Positions 1-13,100 of a stretch of 64,000 bases of DNA are shown one piece after another. The notes below the pieces were generated by a model. It worked only from the letters and a program-made list of their open reading frames with translations. It ran no database searches and was not told where the DNA came from. The stretch is from Lineus longissimus (lineage: Eukaryota > Nemertea > Pilidiophora > Heteronemertea > Lineidae), in contig NC_088311.1 in NCBI RefSeq assembly GCF_910592395.1, forward strand, positions 16,556,501-16,620,500, in the 5' to 3' direction. The first letter of the stretch is position 1; each line of letters begins with the position of its first letter. The position numbers were made by a program, and so were the translations under genes.

Positions 1-289
1 ATAACATGTCTTTGCCAAAACAACTGCTAAATCCACACTGGCATACTGTCAGGACCAATAAATCAATGATTTTTTAGGAACGAATACAAAAAAACCTCCC
101 TGATGAGACCTTAGGTTGACATTACCCTGACAGCCTTTTTTTAAGATATGATAAAACCTGGCGCCACTATCGAGAAAACCGGGCAAATGGGTGTTCAAAA
201 GTCATAACCATAATTTCGCGCCGTTCCGACTATCTCGTTACAAATTTCATTCTCGCGACAAATGATGAGATCACTTCGCACGATCCAAA

Positions 290-407
290 ATGGCATCCCA
301 ACTGAGCAGAAATTTTGCGGTGCTTGCTCGCCGAGCTGCTCGACTATCCTGTGCTAGATCCATGTCTGGGGGTGCCTCAGTAGTGGATCCGCAGAAGGGG
401 AAAGTTG
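290..407 (+). CDS. COX5B: COX5B exon 1: start codon and mitochondrial presequence
   Basis: The ATG at 290 opens 39 codons plus one base. The donor is GTTG|GTAAGT. The peptide begins MASQLSRNF and is rich in Arg, Ala and Ser. No TATA box is evident upstream. The leader at 200-289 is short and mildly GC-rich. Confidence 0.9.
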
Positions 408-3400
408 GTAAGTGTCGTTCCCAATGGTTTTTTAGAAATTGATACTGAACTTGGAGTACGAAAATGGAGGTGTTGAGGAAGCCGGCCTCGCATGCACATC
501 TCCAATGGCGAAAAACTGACCTTGACAAATTCAAGTTCAACGTGTTCATGTCATGATGGGGGATGTGTATCGCGCTGACCAGAGAGTTAACATACAGTAC
601 ACTTGGCCTGATGTTGCAAACATCGCAATAGTATAGATCTATACACTTGATTTGGAACATCGTTTGCGAGAGAGTGATAGAACTGTAAAAATAACTCTTC
701 TGTGGGCATGCCTTTTAATTTTGCTTTGTTGATGATCATCATTGACATCAATCATCATGATGAAAAAGTTCAGTTCATTACAATATACATGGCATGATGG
801 CACTCATGAGTTGGGACTGGAGGATTTTGTGGCACTCTTTGAGTTCTACTTTGGAACAAGGCTCTGCATGAACAGGAGCAAGACAAGTTTACAAGGTCTT
901 CAATAGTAAATAGGCCTAGGCCTACTATACTCTAATCCAAGGCAAGGTAAGGTTTGGTTTACAAACAGTGGTATACAATGCTGTAAAAAAAGCACACTGA
1001 TGTTCACAAAACTCCCTTATTTGGAGGAATTCAGTAACCTGACTTTGTTTGAGTGATGAAAGCATGTTTTTAACCATATGCCTAGCAACAGTTCAAATTT
1101 ATCTGTTTTAGACTCTGAAAAATAAGGAGGAAAATAATCACAACAAGTTGAGAATATTGGGTCGTATGGCACATCGTCATCATGTGATCAAATATTCTCA
1201 ACTTTTTGTGAGTCAAAATTGGATAATTTTGAACCGTTGATGTGAGCATGTGTTGAATACATCGTATAAACCAATGTACATGTAATCGGCAGTATTAATG
1301 ACTGCTTGGCTAATTAGACCATGTAATTAGTGCTGGGGCTTTCACCCCGAAATCCAGCAATATCAAACCCGCTACATGTACCATCACAGTGTCGGTACCA
1401 CTGCCATAGTGCCATGCATGCTATTGGGTACACTGTAACCGAGTCAATATCGATATCATCAAACTCCTCATTTTCCTACCCACTGTCTGCAAATACAGGA
1501 TCTAGCAGTTCTCCAAATGGCAAAATCATGATGAACACCTCTGGATGCCATTTTTAAATGTCTTGTAAACAAAAACTTTGTAATCGATTAACTACATTAC
1601 TTTGAATAGACACATAAAGCTTTTTCAGCATCAATCCCTCGTACTGTACTGGTAAGTGGTAGTAAACAATCATGAGAGACACCTATCAACTGGTTAGAGA
1701 GTCACAGGCTCAGGCAGTATCGGAGATTTGCGACGTGCCGCCGGAAGGAAATCATAACAATGTCGCAGGTTGGCGACATACTGCACCGAGAGGGTTAAGA
1801 CAGACAAGTTTTTCGGGAGACTATGTGGTTCAGCAATATTGACTGTGAATGATTGATAATAATGAACTGTTTGCTGCAGCTATGGTGGTCACATGACATC
1901 TCGCAGCCACAATCAGCCCTTTGCATTTGTCCTCGGCCACATTACCTTATCGAGACTCAAGAGTGTGTTGCCGGGTCCAGCCTGTTTATGTCGGCACGTA
2001 CTGTTCTCTAGGTTTTTGCAGACGCTGTGCCGTGCTTGTCTGGGTTTTTAGACTTGCTTACCAGTTACTGCAAAGTCTGGTGGCTTTAGTGCTCTCTGAG
2101 CAGGTGTGTCTGGTCCACACGTAGGACATAATGGCCCAACATTGACCATCTTTGTTTGGTGACCTTTGTAGAGACTAGAGAGGGATTCTTCCTCGCACAG
2201 CTTGTATTGTGTCTTGTTGTTAGTGAGGCTCTCCGGCCAGCAGTGACCCGTGTGATGAAACGTAGGTGTCAGCAGTGGCATGCATCTCACTTGCTAAGTG
2301 CGGAGATTGACTCTTGTTCCTGCCCAGCTGTTGCTGTGTTGTAGAGCATAATGGATACACAGTAGGCACTGTCTTGTCTTCAACGGGATCTTGGTTGGCC
2401 GGCTCCAGAGTTTTCTTAATGAGTGGAATGATACGTCTTGCACCAGCGCTCATTGCCGTGGAGAGCCTTGCCAAGGGGGTCTAGCTCTGTTGCCTCTGCG
2501 AGGTATACATGGCTAAACTCTTGTCTTCGTCTCATTCATGAACTGGTTATGAACTGTAAGTACATCTGCTGCAACTGGTTGGAGCTGGTCCAGAGATTTC
2601 TTTTCTTCATCCAGGAAATCAACATCATCAGCATGATCCATTTCTAGTGGCAGGTCCAGGCTTGAGATTGTTGGGTTGGACCTGTTGGAGCATTCTCTGA
2701 CGGATGAGAGTGAGAGTAGTCGAGGGTGTCTACAAATGGTTGCAGTGGTTCATCTTGTTGGTCGGTGAACTGCTTTTGAAACCAGTCCTTGATGACTCAT
2801 GCTTTGCCTTCATCAGTTCCCATGAGGTTGCCGTCGGTATCTTGGTCTTGGACACTAATGACTATAGAAAGGAATTTTGATGCAGAAACTGCTGTACAGG
2901 TGACTTTTATGGCCATACCCCAGATGATCAATTTAAGATTGTGATCTCTCCATGATGTCACGGACTCCAGATGACCAATTTAAAATTATAATAAATATGA
3001 GCGACTTGCTCAAGATCACACCACGGAAAACCGATCCAATGTGATAGAAAATTTACTTGACCAAGGTCCAACTATTTGACGACCAATCAATTACAGTGGA
3101 ACCCCGGTAACACGACCACCCAAGGGACTAAGCCGAAGCGGTCGTGTTACCGGGGTGGTCGTTTTAGTGAATTTAAGAATCATAAGTAGGTTTTCCCGCC
3201 AAAACATCGTCCTGCTGTGTGTACATTGACATGCATGAATGACTACGCCACCGGGTGATTCGATAATTTTGTGTGTATATTACGAATAAAAAATCATTTT
3301 TTTGAGTGTTTTGCGTTTAATTTGCAACTTATGTAAATGAGTAAATAAACTGACGAGAGCTAATTAGACCAAACATTACATTAAAACTTGAGCATGCTAA

Positions 3401-6400
3401 TTAGAGCAAGCATGTAATTCACACCATCGGCAGCTGCCCTTCTTGATGTCAAGCTAATATTCCCGCTAACATTGAGAGAGGTGATGTGAGAAGATGTTGA
3501 GAATTCTTCCTGATGTCTTCCTGCTTTAACTTCAGCCAATTTGAACTGGTACTGATTAAATCATCTTTTTAATAACGTATTTTATCAACATTACGACGTA
3601 GTAAGCATTCTTTACTTTGAGTATCGGTACTCTTACTAATCAACATAATTGATTTGTCCTAAAAACTACGTGTGCATGCCTCTTGACATCATTTAATACT
3701 AAATGATGAAAACACAAACCGTGAGTCGAAAAGAAAGTTTATTCTTCATTTTATTTGCGCTTACATTTGATCAAACTCACTTACACATCATTTATTTTCA
3801 TATGGATTCCCATGTGTTCGAGGTGCTAATTATCAACACGGATTTGCGAGAAGGTGCCAATTGATACGATGCGGTCATGGTTGATTACGGCAATTAGGCC
3901 TCATGGTCGCGTTAGCGGGGTTAATTTGCAGTTTGGGACCGACCAAGCTGGTGGTCGCGGTCTGGGTACCGGGGTGGTCGTGTTAGCGAGGGCCAGTTAA
4001 TGGGAATTAGAGAGAAAACCATTCGGGACCGGAGAATTTTGGTCGTGTTCGCGGGGTGGTCGCGTTACTGAGGTGGTCGCCGACCGGGGTTCCACTGTAG
4101 ATGGATATATGATCTACAATGCAAGGTTACCGTCGGTCATCGAATAATGATCAAATAGATAAAAAGTCACCATCTGATGACCAAGGGAAACCACCAAAAC
4201 CAGAGGGCAAAACGACTACGATTTGGAGTGAAAAGACTGAGGCAAAAGGTCATGGAGTGAAACGACCTATTTCTTCAGCAGCAGTCAGATAGGCCCTACG
4301 GAAAACCGTGCGATTGCCATCATGTATTTGCCGGCTGAACAAGCTTTTTGCAGTGGGTACTGATTCTCTGGGATGATCTAGTATCATTTTCTAAACAAGC
4401 TTTCTAAAAATAGGTGATCTCGAGTCGAAATGAATAAATCATGCGAATTGTAGTTTATACAAAAATATGTAGTTGGGTTACCTAGTCTCATTTAGAATTT
4501 CATAACCTACCAGTAATGAATCATTATATCCTGTCCAAGTTTAAAATCTATTCAATACATTGCTATGACTGCGACAATAAGCGTATTCAGGCCTTTCGAT
4601 CACATCATTTTCACACCGCTATACGGTGTAGGAAATTTGGCATGTCCCCAAAATAGAAAAAAAAAAGGGGTAATTTGACCCCCTGAAGCGTTTTTTTGAC
4701 ACCTTTAAAAATGACCAAATCTCATCCTAAATGGCCTAATTTGATACTTTTCATCCTAAAATTATGAGTTTTCAGGTGCATGTGACAATGTCAGTCAATA
4801 AGGACGTCGATGTTCAGGCAAATTGGCACGACGAAATGTCCCCAAATTAAGCTAAAAAGCAAAAAAAACATGTCCCCAAAATAGGCTAAAAAATACAGGG
4901 TGTAGAGGTCTCCATGTAATTGAAAGGCCTGGTATTACTTCAAAGTAATATATTTTTTCCGCGACCCCTATTAGATTTTGATGAAATTGTCAATTCCTCA
5001 GTCCATGACGATTGGGAGCATGCTTTGCAAACATGTTTATTCGCGTTTACATGTAAAGTTTCATATGTTGGAACAGCTGGTGAAAATAATGCTTTTTACG
5101 TTTCTTTTCAGTTTCTGATAAGATTTCTATGCCTGACACGCTTGGTCATTCAGTAGGACCAGAACGATATGAGTTGTTGGCAAAACTAGCTGGAAATGAA
5201 GTAAGTATGAGCCTCATGAGCCAGCAGTTAATTGGAGAGAGAAAAAATAATCAGGCTGACGCATCTGCAGAAGTCTTTAGTTTCAGTATTTTTGGCTCAC
5301 CGTAGGGGAGTCTACACAACATCGCACTGTCCGTCGTCCATCTTCGTCATCATCGGCCGACATCCGTATCCTGTTTCGAAAACAGTGGCACGTTTCTTAA
5401 CCGCTAGAGCTATGAACTTAAAACTTTGTACACATGACCCCCCAGGTCAGATAATCTCTGACAATGAATTTCGGTCTGATCTAAATCTTGACTTTGCAAC
5501 CAGGGGGCCAGAAGTGATTAGAATGTCACGAGTGGTTGGGGGAGGGGAGCGTAGCATAGATTAGAATTTAAGCGCGTCTAGAATTTTATTAGAGAATGGG
5601 CAAGAACAGACTATATAGAGTCAGCTGGTGAACATGACCCTTGTCAGCCGGGGGTCACACACCAAAAGGGTTCGAAAAAAGATCAAAACTTGGATTTTAT
5701 CGTTCTTCAGTGGTTTTGTGGTTTGTACTATCATATGTGACCCACCACAGCAAAACCAGGCACTTGTCGCTCAGAAGATGAGCCTAAATGACACCAGGAG
5801 ATATTTGAAGAAATTGATATGCTCATATTTCACAAAAGGCAGACAACAGAGAAATGAACAGTCTGTCTCAACCTGTCTGGCTCAGAGCGACATGCGCCTG
5901 CTTTTGCTGTGACGGGTCACATATTTTAAATCAGAATTCTACTGTGTGTATATCTTAGCTTTGTCCTTTAATGTTTCCTCTGAGATTTGATAGCCCATGA
6001 AAATCCATCTGATTATTATTATGATAATTATGAATTATATCTTGTTTTTCCTCAGGATCCTTTTGAAATGAATGTCAAGAAGCGAGCCAAAGGAACGAAA
6101 AATGAACCAACACTAATTCCATCATTATACGAGAAACGATTGGTAGGATGTATATGTAAGTATAGCCACTCACTCAGACCCACTAGGTTGGCCACGGGTT
6201 GTTTGAAGGTGATCTGTAAAAAATTGTGTCGCACAGAAGATAGAGTCGAAATGACACCAGGAAATAATGGATAAAATCTATGCACTCTGATTTCACAAGA
6301 GGCAAACAACAGTGAAACCAGTCCGTCTCAACCTGTTAAGCTCAGAGCAACATGTGCCTAGTTTTGCTGTAACAGCTTACAATTGATTCTTCACTGAATG

Positions 6401-7426
6401 TATTGTTCCTCACTATGAAAAGTTTCTTTTCGATCAATGAAACTAAGGCCGGTTTTCGGTCGGTAAGGGATGTATCTGACTGTCCCTGTCCGTTGATTAG
6501 ACCCTTGTGATTGAACGTCAATACTTTTTCTTTACCGTTGCATTATCCTGACGTGTTGCAACGTCACCAATGGATTTGGTGACGTTGGGTTACCCCGTGA
6601 CATCACCTGTGGTGGAGACCCTCCCTTCAATGACGTAATATAGCATCAGGATTGGCGGGAAAGTGGGATGTCCATATGCTGCCAGAAATGGCTGCTGAGT
6701 TGTATACAGGTTTGGCTCGTTGGGTGACTTTTGCCATGATAACGGTTGCAATGTATGAATTATTATGGACATCAGTGGCTGGCTTGTACAGGGGTGCTTT
6801 TGGGGTGAAAAATTGCTGAAATGCTCCAGGGAAACACATAAAATTAAAATTGTCCTAGGAATAGGATCTAAGGAGTTTACCATTAAATTTTGGCAGCAAT
6901 TGCAAATGAAATCAAGCAAATTTGCCAAATTTTAGCGGTGCGAGAATATCATGGTTTACAGTAGCAAATTCTCATAAAATAGGGGATTCAAATTGCGCTT
7001 ATTATCACGAATGTATGAATAAAGAATGCCAAAATGTGTGTTGAATTTGGTACCAAATGTCGACTGTCAATAAAGGCAAGGTTGCTGGATCAATTCTGAC
7101 ACAGCTGAAGGAAGCAGACACTGCTGACCAATTTCTGAAAGGGAACTAATTGACTAAGTATTGATTTGAATCAAATGACTGCATTGGCCCAAGAGGTCAT
7201 GACTGCCCCGTGTTCTTTAAATAAGACATGCAAGTTTGTTTTCATTATTCAGTCAGAATAATCTTTGTTTCATTCATCCTAAAAGGTATCGTCTGTTATT
7301 TCAGGTGAAGAGGACGCCACATGCATTAATTGGATGCACCTTCACAAAGGAGAGCCTAAGCGATGTGAATGTGGTTATTGGTTCAACCTAGTAGAAGTGC
7401 AGAAAGTCGACTATACCGAACAGTAA
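290..7426 (+). CDS. COX5B: Cytochrome c oxidase subunit 5B, four exons, complete
   Basis: This is a nuclear-encoded structural subunit of mitochondrial complex IV, on the matrix side of the inner membrane. The exons are 290-407, 5112-5200, 6056-6155 and 7305-7426; all introns are GT-AG, and the spliced length of 429 nt gives 142 aa. Residues 1 to about 30 are Arg-rich and free of acidic residues (R7, R14, R15, R18, R23), as in a mitochondrial presequence. The body carries the family signatures GNEDPFEMN, PSLYEKRLVGCIC and HKGEPKRCECGYWFNLVE. The zinc ligands are Cys101, Cys103, Cys123 and Cys125; the second pair is CxC, as I recall for insect COX5B, where mammals have CxxC. The start is the first ATG upstream of a targeting peptide in frame with the conserved body. 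The length is close to the usual 120-140 aa. The gene is convergent with FAK. The identification is near certain. Confidence 0.96.
1920..2900 (-). pseudogene. Decayed non-LTR retrotransposon coding fragment
   Basis: The - strand contains protein-like stretches in shifting frames, broken by many stops. Near 2050-2180 they read like the C-terminal end of LINE-encoded polyproteins (TPAQRAL, a GHxLR-like context, then an FAVTGKQV-type tail). Near 2830 there is IKDWFQKQF. No intact ORF remains. The family assignment is tentative. Confidence 0.4.
3094..4097. mobile_element. TIR DNA transposon remnant with TA target duplication
   Basis: The ends are inverted copies of CAGTGGAACCCCGGT, flanked on both sides by TA (3092-3093 and 4098-4099). 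Subterminal sequence repeats the motif ACCGGGGTGGTCG several times in both orientations. The interior is AT-rich without an ORF. The TA duplication fits the Tc1/mariner superfamily, non-autonomous. It lies within COX5B intron 1. Confidence 0.75.
5112..5200 (+). CDS. COX5B: COX5B exon 2
   Basis: The acceptor TTTCTTTTCAG ends at 5111 and the donor GAA|GTAAGT follows 5200. Two bases complete the split Val codon, and 29 codons follow, including PDTLGHSVGPERYELLAKL. It ends in phase 0. Confidence 0.93.
5286..5520 (-). mobile_element. Fragment of the (GAC)n-ending Helentron-like repeat family, inverted
   Basis: The start, TGGCTCACCGTAGGGGAGTC, is the reverse complement of the end of the copy finishing at 21533. 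It continues through a degraded CGTC-rich tract and the conserved GTGGCACGTTTCTTAACCGC motif into a block ending near CAGGGGGCC. It sits in COX5B intron 2. Confidence 0.6.
5733..5924. mobile_element. MITE with ~40-bp terminal inverted repeats
   Basis: The left end ATATGTGACCCACCACAGC and the right end are inverted copies over about 40 bp (shared core CAGCAAAA, then AGGC, then TGTCGCTC). It is related to the elements at 6225-6385 and 58169-58397. It lies in COX5B intron 2. Confidence 0.75.
6056..6155 (+). CDS. COX5B: COX5B exon 3: first zinc-ligand cysteine
   Basis: The acceptor is TTTTTCCTCAG and the donor is ATAT|GTAAGT. It has 33 codons plus one base, DPFEMNVKKRAKG through RLVGCI. It supplies Cys101 and the first base of the Cys103 codon. 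Confidence 0.95.
6225..6385. mobile_element. Decayed copy of the ATATGTGACC MITE
   Basis: Sequence in the same order as 5733-5924 (AAATGACACCAGGA, TTTCACAAGAGGCA, CCGTCTCAACCTGT, TAGTTTTGCTGT), but the ends are eroded. It lies in COX5B intron 3. Confidence 0.55.
7305..7426 (+). CDS. COX5B: COX5B exon 4: second cysteine pair and stop
   Basis: The acceptor TTATTTCAG ends at 7304. The exon completes Cys103, then reads EEDATCINWMHLHKGEP and KRCECGYWFNLVEVQ, and ends with TAA at 7424-7426. CxC at residues 123-125 forms the rest of the zinc site. Confidence 0.95.
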
Positions 7427-9486
7427 CATTTGTGACAGTTAGTCCGATTGTATTTTGAAAATATGTAATATAGTTTGGAAAATCATTCCTGTATTCATCT
7501 GAAAAAATGGACTAGGTTGATTCATGACAGAGCTGATGGAATTTTCGGGTTCTGTTCCAAGTGACACATTATGTTTTAGTATGCAGCAATCAGTAATTTT
7601 TCCTTGAAATCTTTCAGTCAAGTTGAGGCATTATATATAAGCAGCAACATCACTTTTGCTATTGACAGTTTGCAAACTTATCTCCTCTCTCACAAATGCG
7701 TCTTAAAAGTTCTTACTTTGAAAGCTCAAGTTGCTGCCAAATCATACCTTCTCCCTATTTTACAAGAGACTGCTGCGGCCAAAGATTTGGTATCTATTTA
7801 TTCTACTCCAAATTGCATGAAACAAGTGTTATGGTGATGAGAAACTAATTCTGCAGGCCAAAAATATATGTATTTTAGTCCACGTATATTGTTCAAAGTG
7901 GCACTGTCATGCAAGCGCAGTAGGGTGCTGTGCATGAAGTTACAGCCAAGGTGCATTGTCATCGCTCTGTTGCACGCACCTATTAAGTGAGACAAGACCA
8001 CCATTGAATATTCATAGGTTGGAGGTTCCAGACCTATCAATTAGACGCGAGTATGTTTTTAACAGTCAAGTGCATATTTGGAGAGGTATTGAAAAGATAT
8101 TTGTTGTGGCAAGTCTACAGATATGAAGGAATTATTTGATGAAATATTAATTTTGAATTTTGCTAATTTCACCATTTACTTGCCAGACTGTCCAGAATAT
8201 CATATCAAAGTTTCAGATTCACAACCCCACGCAGTATTTGATGCGTCGCGGTCAAACATTGACAATTGAACTGCTAAAAGGCTTAAAAAATCAATGGTGG
8301 TCTTGTCTCAAGTGGAAAAGGCATTTTGGGGTCATCACCACCTGGCATGCTGTGGAGAATCTGTAGAGGTTCTTCACGTGTTTTGATGGCCACCTGCCAA
8401 TGCATTTCCTTAACTTCGTGACCACGTGTGACGGCCAATATAGCAGTGTAAAACAATTGGTAACGTCATCATGTGACGTCAGTGAAGAACCTCTATATGC
8501 TGGCGTTAATTTTAGAATTTGCAATACTTAACTGTGAAGAGGTATTGACACTGTGTTTGTGGAAGTGGCCATCCATCACTGCACTTATTTTGTGCAATTT
8601 GGTGCAAACTAATATAGTGCAAGCCATTTTTGCTACGACAACCACTTGTGAATTTAGGAGTAGTGCTGTGTTGCTGAGTGTGTTATTACTACATATCAAC
8701 GATGTCACAATATTTTCTAAGAACATGCTGAAGTTGCTAAAAGCTCATTTGTCCAAGCTATGGCCTGTGTGCATATAATCAAACAAATCTGGTTGACTGT
8801 GTGAATGCTTTTCTGGCCAATATGCTGCGTTTAAGTAGAAATAAACCAAGTCAAATCCTGCAGTGCGAGTGGTTTGATATTAGTTAAAAATTTCCTGGAA
8901 ATTTAATAACTAGCTGTTCGTATGTGCTAGTCATGAGTAAGATTTTACTGTTCAACCGAAACATAGCTTGTAGCATTCATTAGAATGAAATGCATTTGCA
9001 GTAAGAACTTGATTACTCGAAACCCAATTACTGCTCAAAATTTTGGTCACTTGAACAAGTCTTTGAATAACTAATAACAAGAGTACATCTCACTTGGCAG
9101 ACATTCATATCTCATACATGTAGTATCTTTAATATCCTTGAACAAGCTCAATGATGTAACAGTAATCCCGATCGATGCTTGTAGCGTTCCGTTTCAGTGA
9201 TTTTCCGGTTTGAGAATTTATTAACTCCTATTATTTAGTTGTCATATTTGTGCAATCTAATACTAGTTTGTCATTGTCTGGAAAGGACTCTCTGTTTGGA
9301 AGCTTGAAATACAAAAGCCAAAGGCAATGGAATGATAATGTATGTACATTCTTATTTAATCAGGTTTGTGGCAAGCAAAACACATACCTCATGACCTCAA
9401 TATCTGTACTCATTGTCAATGTGGTTTTAAATGACTCACGTTGTTTTCCACACTAGTTTGGATTTATACTAATGCGTGTCAATAAA
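7427..9486 (+). other. COX5B 3' UTR candidate and downstream AT-rich DNA
   Basis: No coding sequence is recognisable after the COX5B stop. AATAAA hexamers lie at about 8839 and at 9481-9486. The second is followed by a T/G-rich stretch and is the better candidate for the polyadenylation signal. Which site is used cannot be decided from sequence alone. Confidence 0.35.
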
Positions 9487-10176
9487 CAGAAATGGTCTTT
9501 GTTGATAAAATCATAACCGTCTTTTGATTGTTTATTAACTTGCTGAGGACTCATGTTATGATGTGTGCCCTGTCTTTCTGTAGTTTAGAAGAAGTCCGTC
9601 AACACATCAAATAATACTTTCGTCACTTTTGGCAGGAACAAAAATTCTGACACAAGTTTCCATGAGCTGAGTCTAATGAGCAGTTGTCTTTCAAGAATTG
9701 ATGTGTCCAGGTCAGTGGAGTTGAGAGGACATCAAAAATTGCTTCGTGTCCATAGTGATGAACTTGGGGGAAACTGCAGCTTTCCTTGGCATTTGATTAT
9801 TTCCGTGTACCACTAAGCTGTTGCTTGGCAATCTTATTACTTGTTAGCCTGTGAAAGCTGCAAAACACCGGTAGTGTATTCTGCAGTAAGACGACATTAT
9901 GGCTTGTCCCTACAGATTAGCATAATCTGGTGTAGAGGATATCCTCCTGGGATGGCCTTACTTTCGACTACAATGATGTGTCCCGAGAAAAGGGCTGAAC
10001 AATCTTTAACAAGGAGAGTGGTCCAGGAAATGTGGCATTTATCCTATATTAATGCATTCTATGCCATTATACTCTTTCATATGTAAATGTAATGCACAGA
10101 GTCATTCCAACAAGACAGAATCTTTGAATGGAGTTTTCTCAAAATAAAAATTTTGCTGATTGATCACTTCGTGAAA

Positions 10177-13100
10177 TCATCGACGAGTATTCCCTCAAGA
10201 ACATTTACAGCCACCTGAATATCCCAATAGAATCGTATACTTCAAGAATATCTACAGCCACCTGAATATCCAAATAGAATTGTATCCCTCAAGAACATCT
10301 GCAGCCAGCTGAATATCCCAATAGAATTGTATCCCTCAAGGACATCTACAGCCACCTGAATATCCCAATAGAATCGTATCCTTCAAGAACATCTACAGCC
10401 ACCTGAATATCCCAATAGAATTGTATCCCTCAAGAACATCTACAGCCACCTGAATGTCCCAATAGAATCGTATCCCTCAAGGACATCTACAGCCACCTGA
10501 ATATCCCAATAGAATTGTATCCCTCGAGGACATCTACAGCCACCTGAATATCCCAATAGAATCGTATCCTACAAGGACATATACAGTCTACTGGATGTCC
10601 CCATCAAATAGTATTCCCTCAAGGACATCTGCAGCCACCTGAATGTCCAAGTGGAATCGTATCCCTCAAGGACATCTACAGCTACCTGAATGTCCCAAAA
10701 GAATCGTATCCCTCAAGGACATCTACAGCCACCTGAATATCCCAATAGAATCGTATCCCTCAAGGACATATACAGTCAACTGGATGTCCCCATCAAAGAG
10801 TATTCCCTCAAGGACATCTGCAGCCAACTGGAGACCCAATTTAACGGTATCCCATCAAGGACACCTCATTCCAACTGGATGTCCCAATAAAACAGTACAT
10901 TGTGATCCTTCAAGGACATCTACAGACAACAGGATGTCCCAATTGAAAAATATCCCTTCAAGGACATCTGTAACGAACAGGTTTGAACCAATAGTATTTC
11001 ACCGAGGATCTCTCAAGCCATCTAAGTAAGACCAACTGACTGTCCCAATAAAACAGTATTCCCTCAAGGACACTTCAAGCCATCCAGATAAAGCCAACTG
11101 GCTGTTCCAATAGAACAGTATCCCCTCAAGGACACTGAAGCCAACAGATTGTCCCAATAGGACACTATTTCCTCAAGACATCTCAATAGCCTTCAATCAA
11201 TGACATCTACAGCCAACTGGATGTCCAAAAAGAATAGTATCCCCTCAAACACATCTGGATCGGAGCCAACGGGTTGTCCCTATCGAATAGCATTCACTCA
11301 AGGACATCTATAGCCAACTGGATGTCCTAATAGAATAGTAATCCCTCAAGGACATCTCCAGCCAACTGGATGTTCCCATAGAATAGTAATCCCTCGACGA
11401 CATCTACAGCCCACTGGATTTTCCCATAGAAAAGAATATACTCCCTCGAGGACATCTCTATAGCATTCACTCAAGGACATCTACAACCAACTGGATGTCC
11501 CAATAAAATACTATCCCCTCAAAGTCATCAGGACCCCACGGATTGTCCCCATAGAATAGCATTCACTCAAGAACATCTATAGCTAACTGGATATTCTGAT
11601 ACAAGAGTGTTCCCTCAAGGACATCTATAGCCAACTGGATGTCCCAATAGAACAGTTTCCGCCCAAGGATATCTGCAGCCAACTGCATGTCCCCCAGAAT
11701 AATAGCATTCCCTTAATGACATCAACAACCAACTGGATGTCAAAATAGAATAGCATTCCCTCATGGACATCTCAATCCAACTGGATGTCCCAATAGAACA
11801 GCATCCCCTCAAGGACATCTCAACCCAACTAGATGTCCCAATAGAACAGCATCCCCTCGACGACATCTCGACCCACCTAGATGTCCCAATAGAACAGTAT
11901 CCCCACAAGTACATCTCAACCCAACAAGATGTCCCAATAGAACAGCATCCCCTCGACGACATCTCAATCCAACTGGATGTCCCAATAGAACAGCATCCCC
12001 TCAAGGACATCTCAATCCAACTAGATGTCCCAAAAGAACAGCATCCCCTCGAGGACATCTCAACCCAACTAGATGTCCCAATAGAACAGCATCCCCTCAA
12101 GGACATCTCAATCCAACTGGGTGTCCCAATAGAACAGCATCCCCTCAAGGACATCTCAACCCAACTAGATGTCCCAATAGAACAGCATCCCCTCAAGGAC
12201 ATCTCAATCCAACTGGGTGTCCCAATAGAACAGCATCCCCTCAAGGACATCTCAACCCAACTAGATGTCCCAATAGAACAGCATCCCCTCAAGGACATCT
12301 CAATCCAACTGGATGTCCCAATAGAACAGCATCCCCTCAAGGACATCTCAATCCAACTGGGTGTCCCAATAGAACAGCATCCCCTCAAGGACATCTCAAC
12401 CCAACTAGATGTCCCAATAGAACAGCATCCCCTCGAGGACATCTCAATCCAACTGGATGTCCCAATAGAACAGCATCCCCTCAAGGACATCTCAACCCAA
12501 CTAGATGTCCCAATAGAACAGCATCCCCTCGAGGACATCTCAATCCAACTGGATGTCCCAATAGAACAGCATCCCCTCGACGACATCTCAACCCAACTAG
12601 ATGTCCCAATAGAACAGTATCACCTTGAGGACCTCTCAATCCAACTGGGTGTCCCAATAGAACAGCATCCCCTCGAGGACATCTCAGTCCAACTGGATGT
12701 CCCAATAGAACAGCATCCCCTCGAGGACATCTCAACCCAACTAGATGTCCCAATAGAACAGTATCACCTCAAGGACATCTCAATCCAACTGGATGTCCCA
12801 ATAGAACAGCATCCCCTCGAGGACATCTCAGTCCAACTGGATGTCCCAATAGAACAGCATCCCCTCGACGACATCTCAACCCAACTAGATGTCCCAATAG
12901 AACAGTATCACCTCAAGGACATCTCAATCCAACTGGATGTCCCAATAGAACAGCATCCCCTCGAGGACATCTCAATCCAACTGGATGTCCCAATAAAACA
13001 GCATCCCCTCGAGGACATCTCAATTCAACTGGATGGCCAAATAGAGCAGCATCCCCTCGAGGTCATTTCAATCCAACTGGATGTCCCAATAGAACAGCAT

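Larger units (their letters stand above)
408..5111 (+). other. COX5B intron 1
   Basis: A 4.7-kb intron with GTAAGT donor and CAG acceptor. It contains a decayed LINE (about 1920-2900, - strand) and a TIR element (3094-4097). It also has a low-complexity stretch at 4640-4900 with three copies of a TGTCCCCAAA motif. The rest is unremarkable AT-rich sequence. Confidence 0.8.

Noticed and set aside
271-660. 129-codon - strand ORF over COX5B exon 1
   Set aside because: Antisense shadow of the real exon at 290-407.
11615-12586. 323-codon - strand ORF (SRGCCSIGTSSW repeats)
   Set aside because: It is the reverse side of the same minisatellite.
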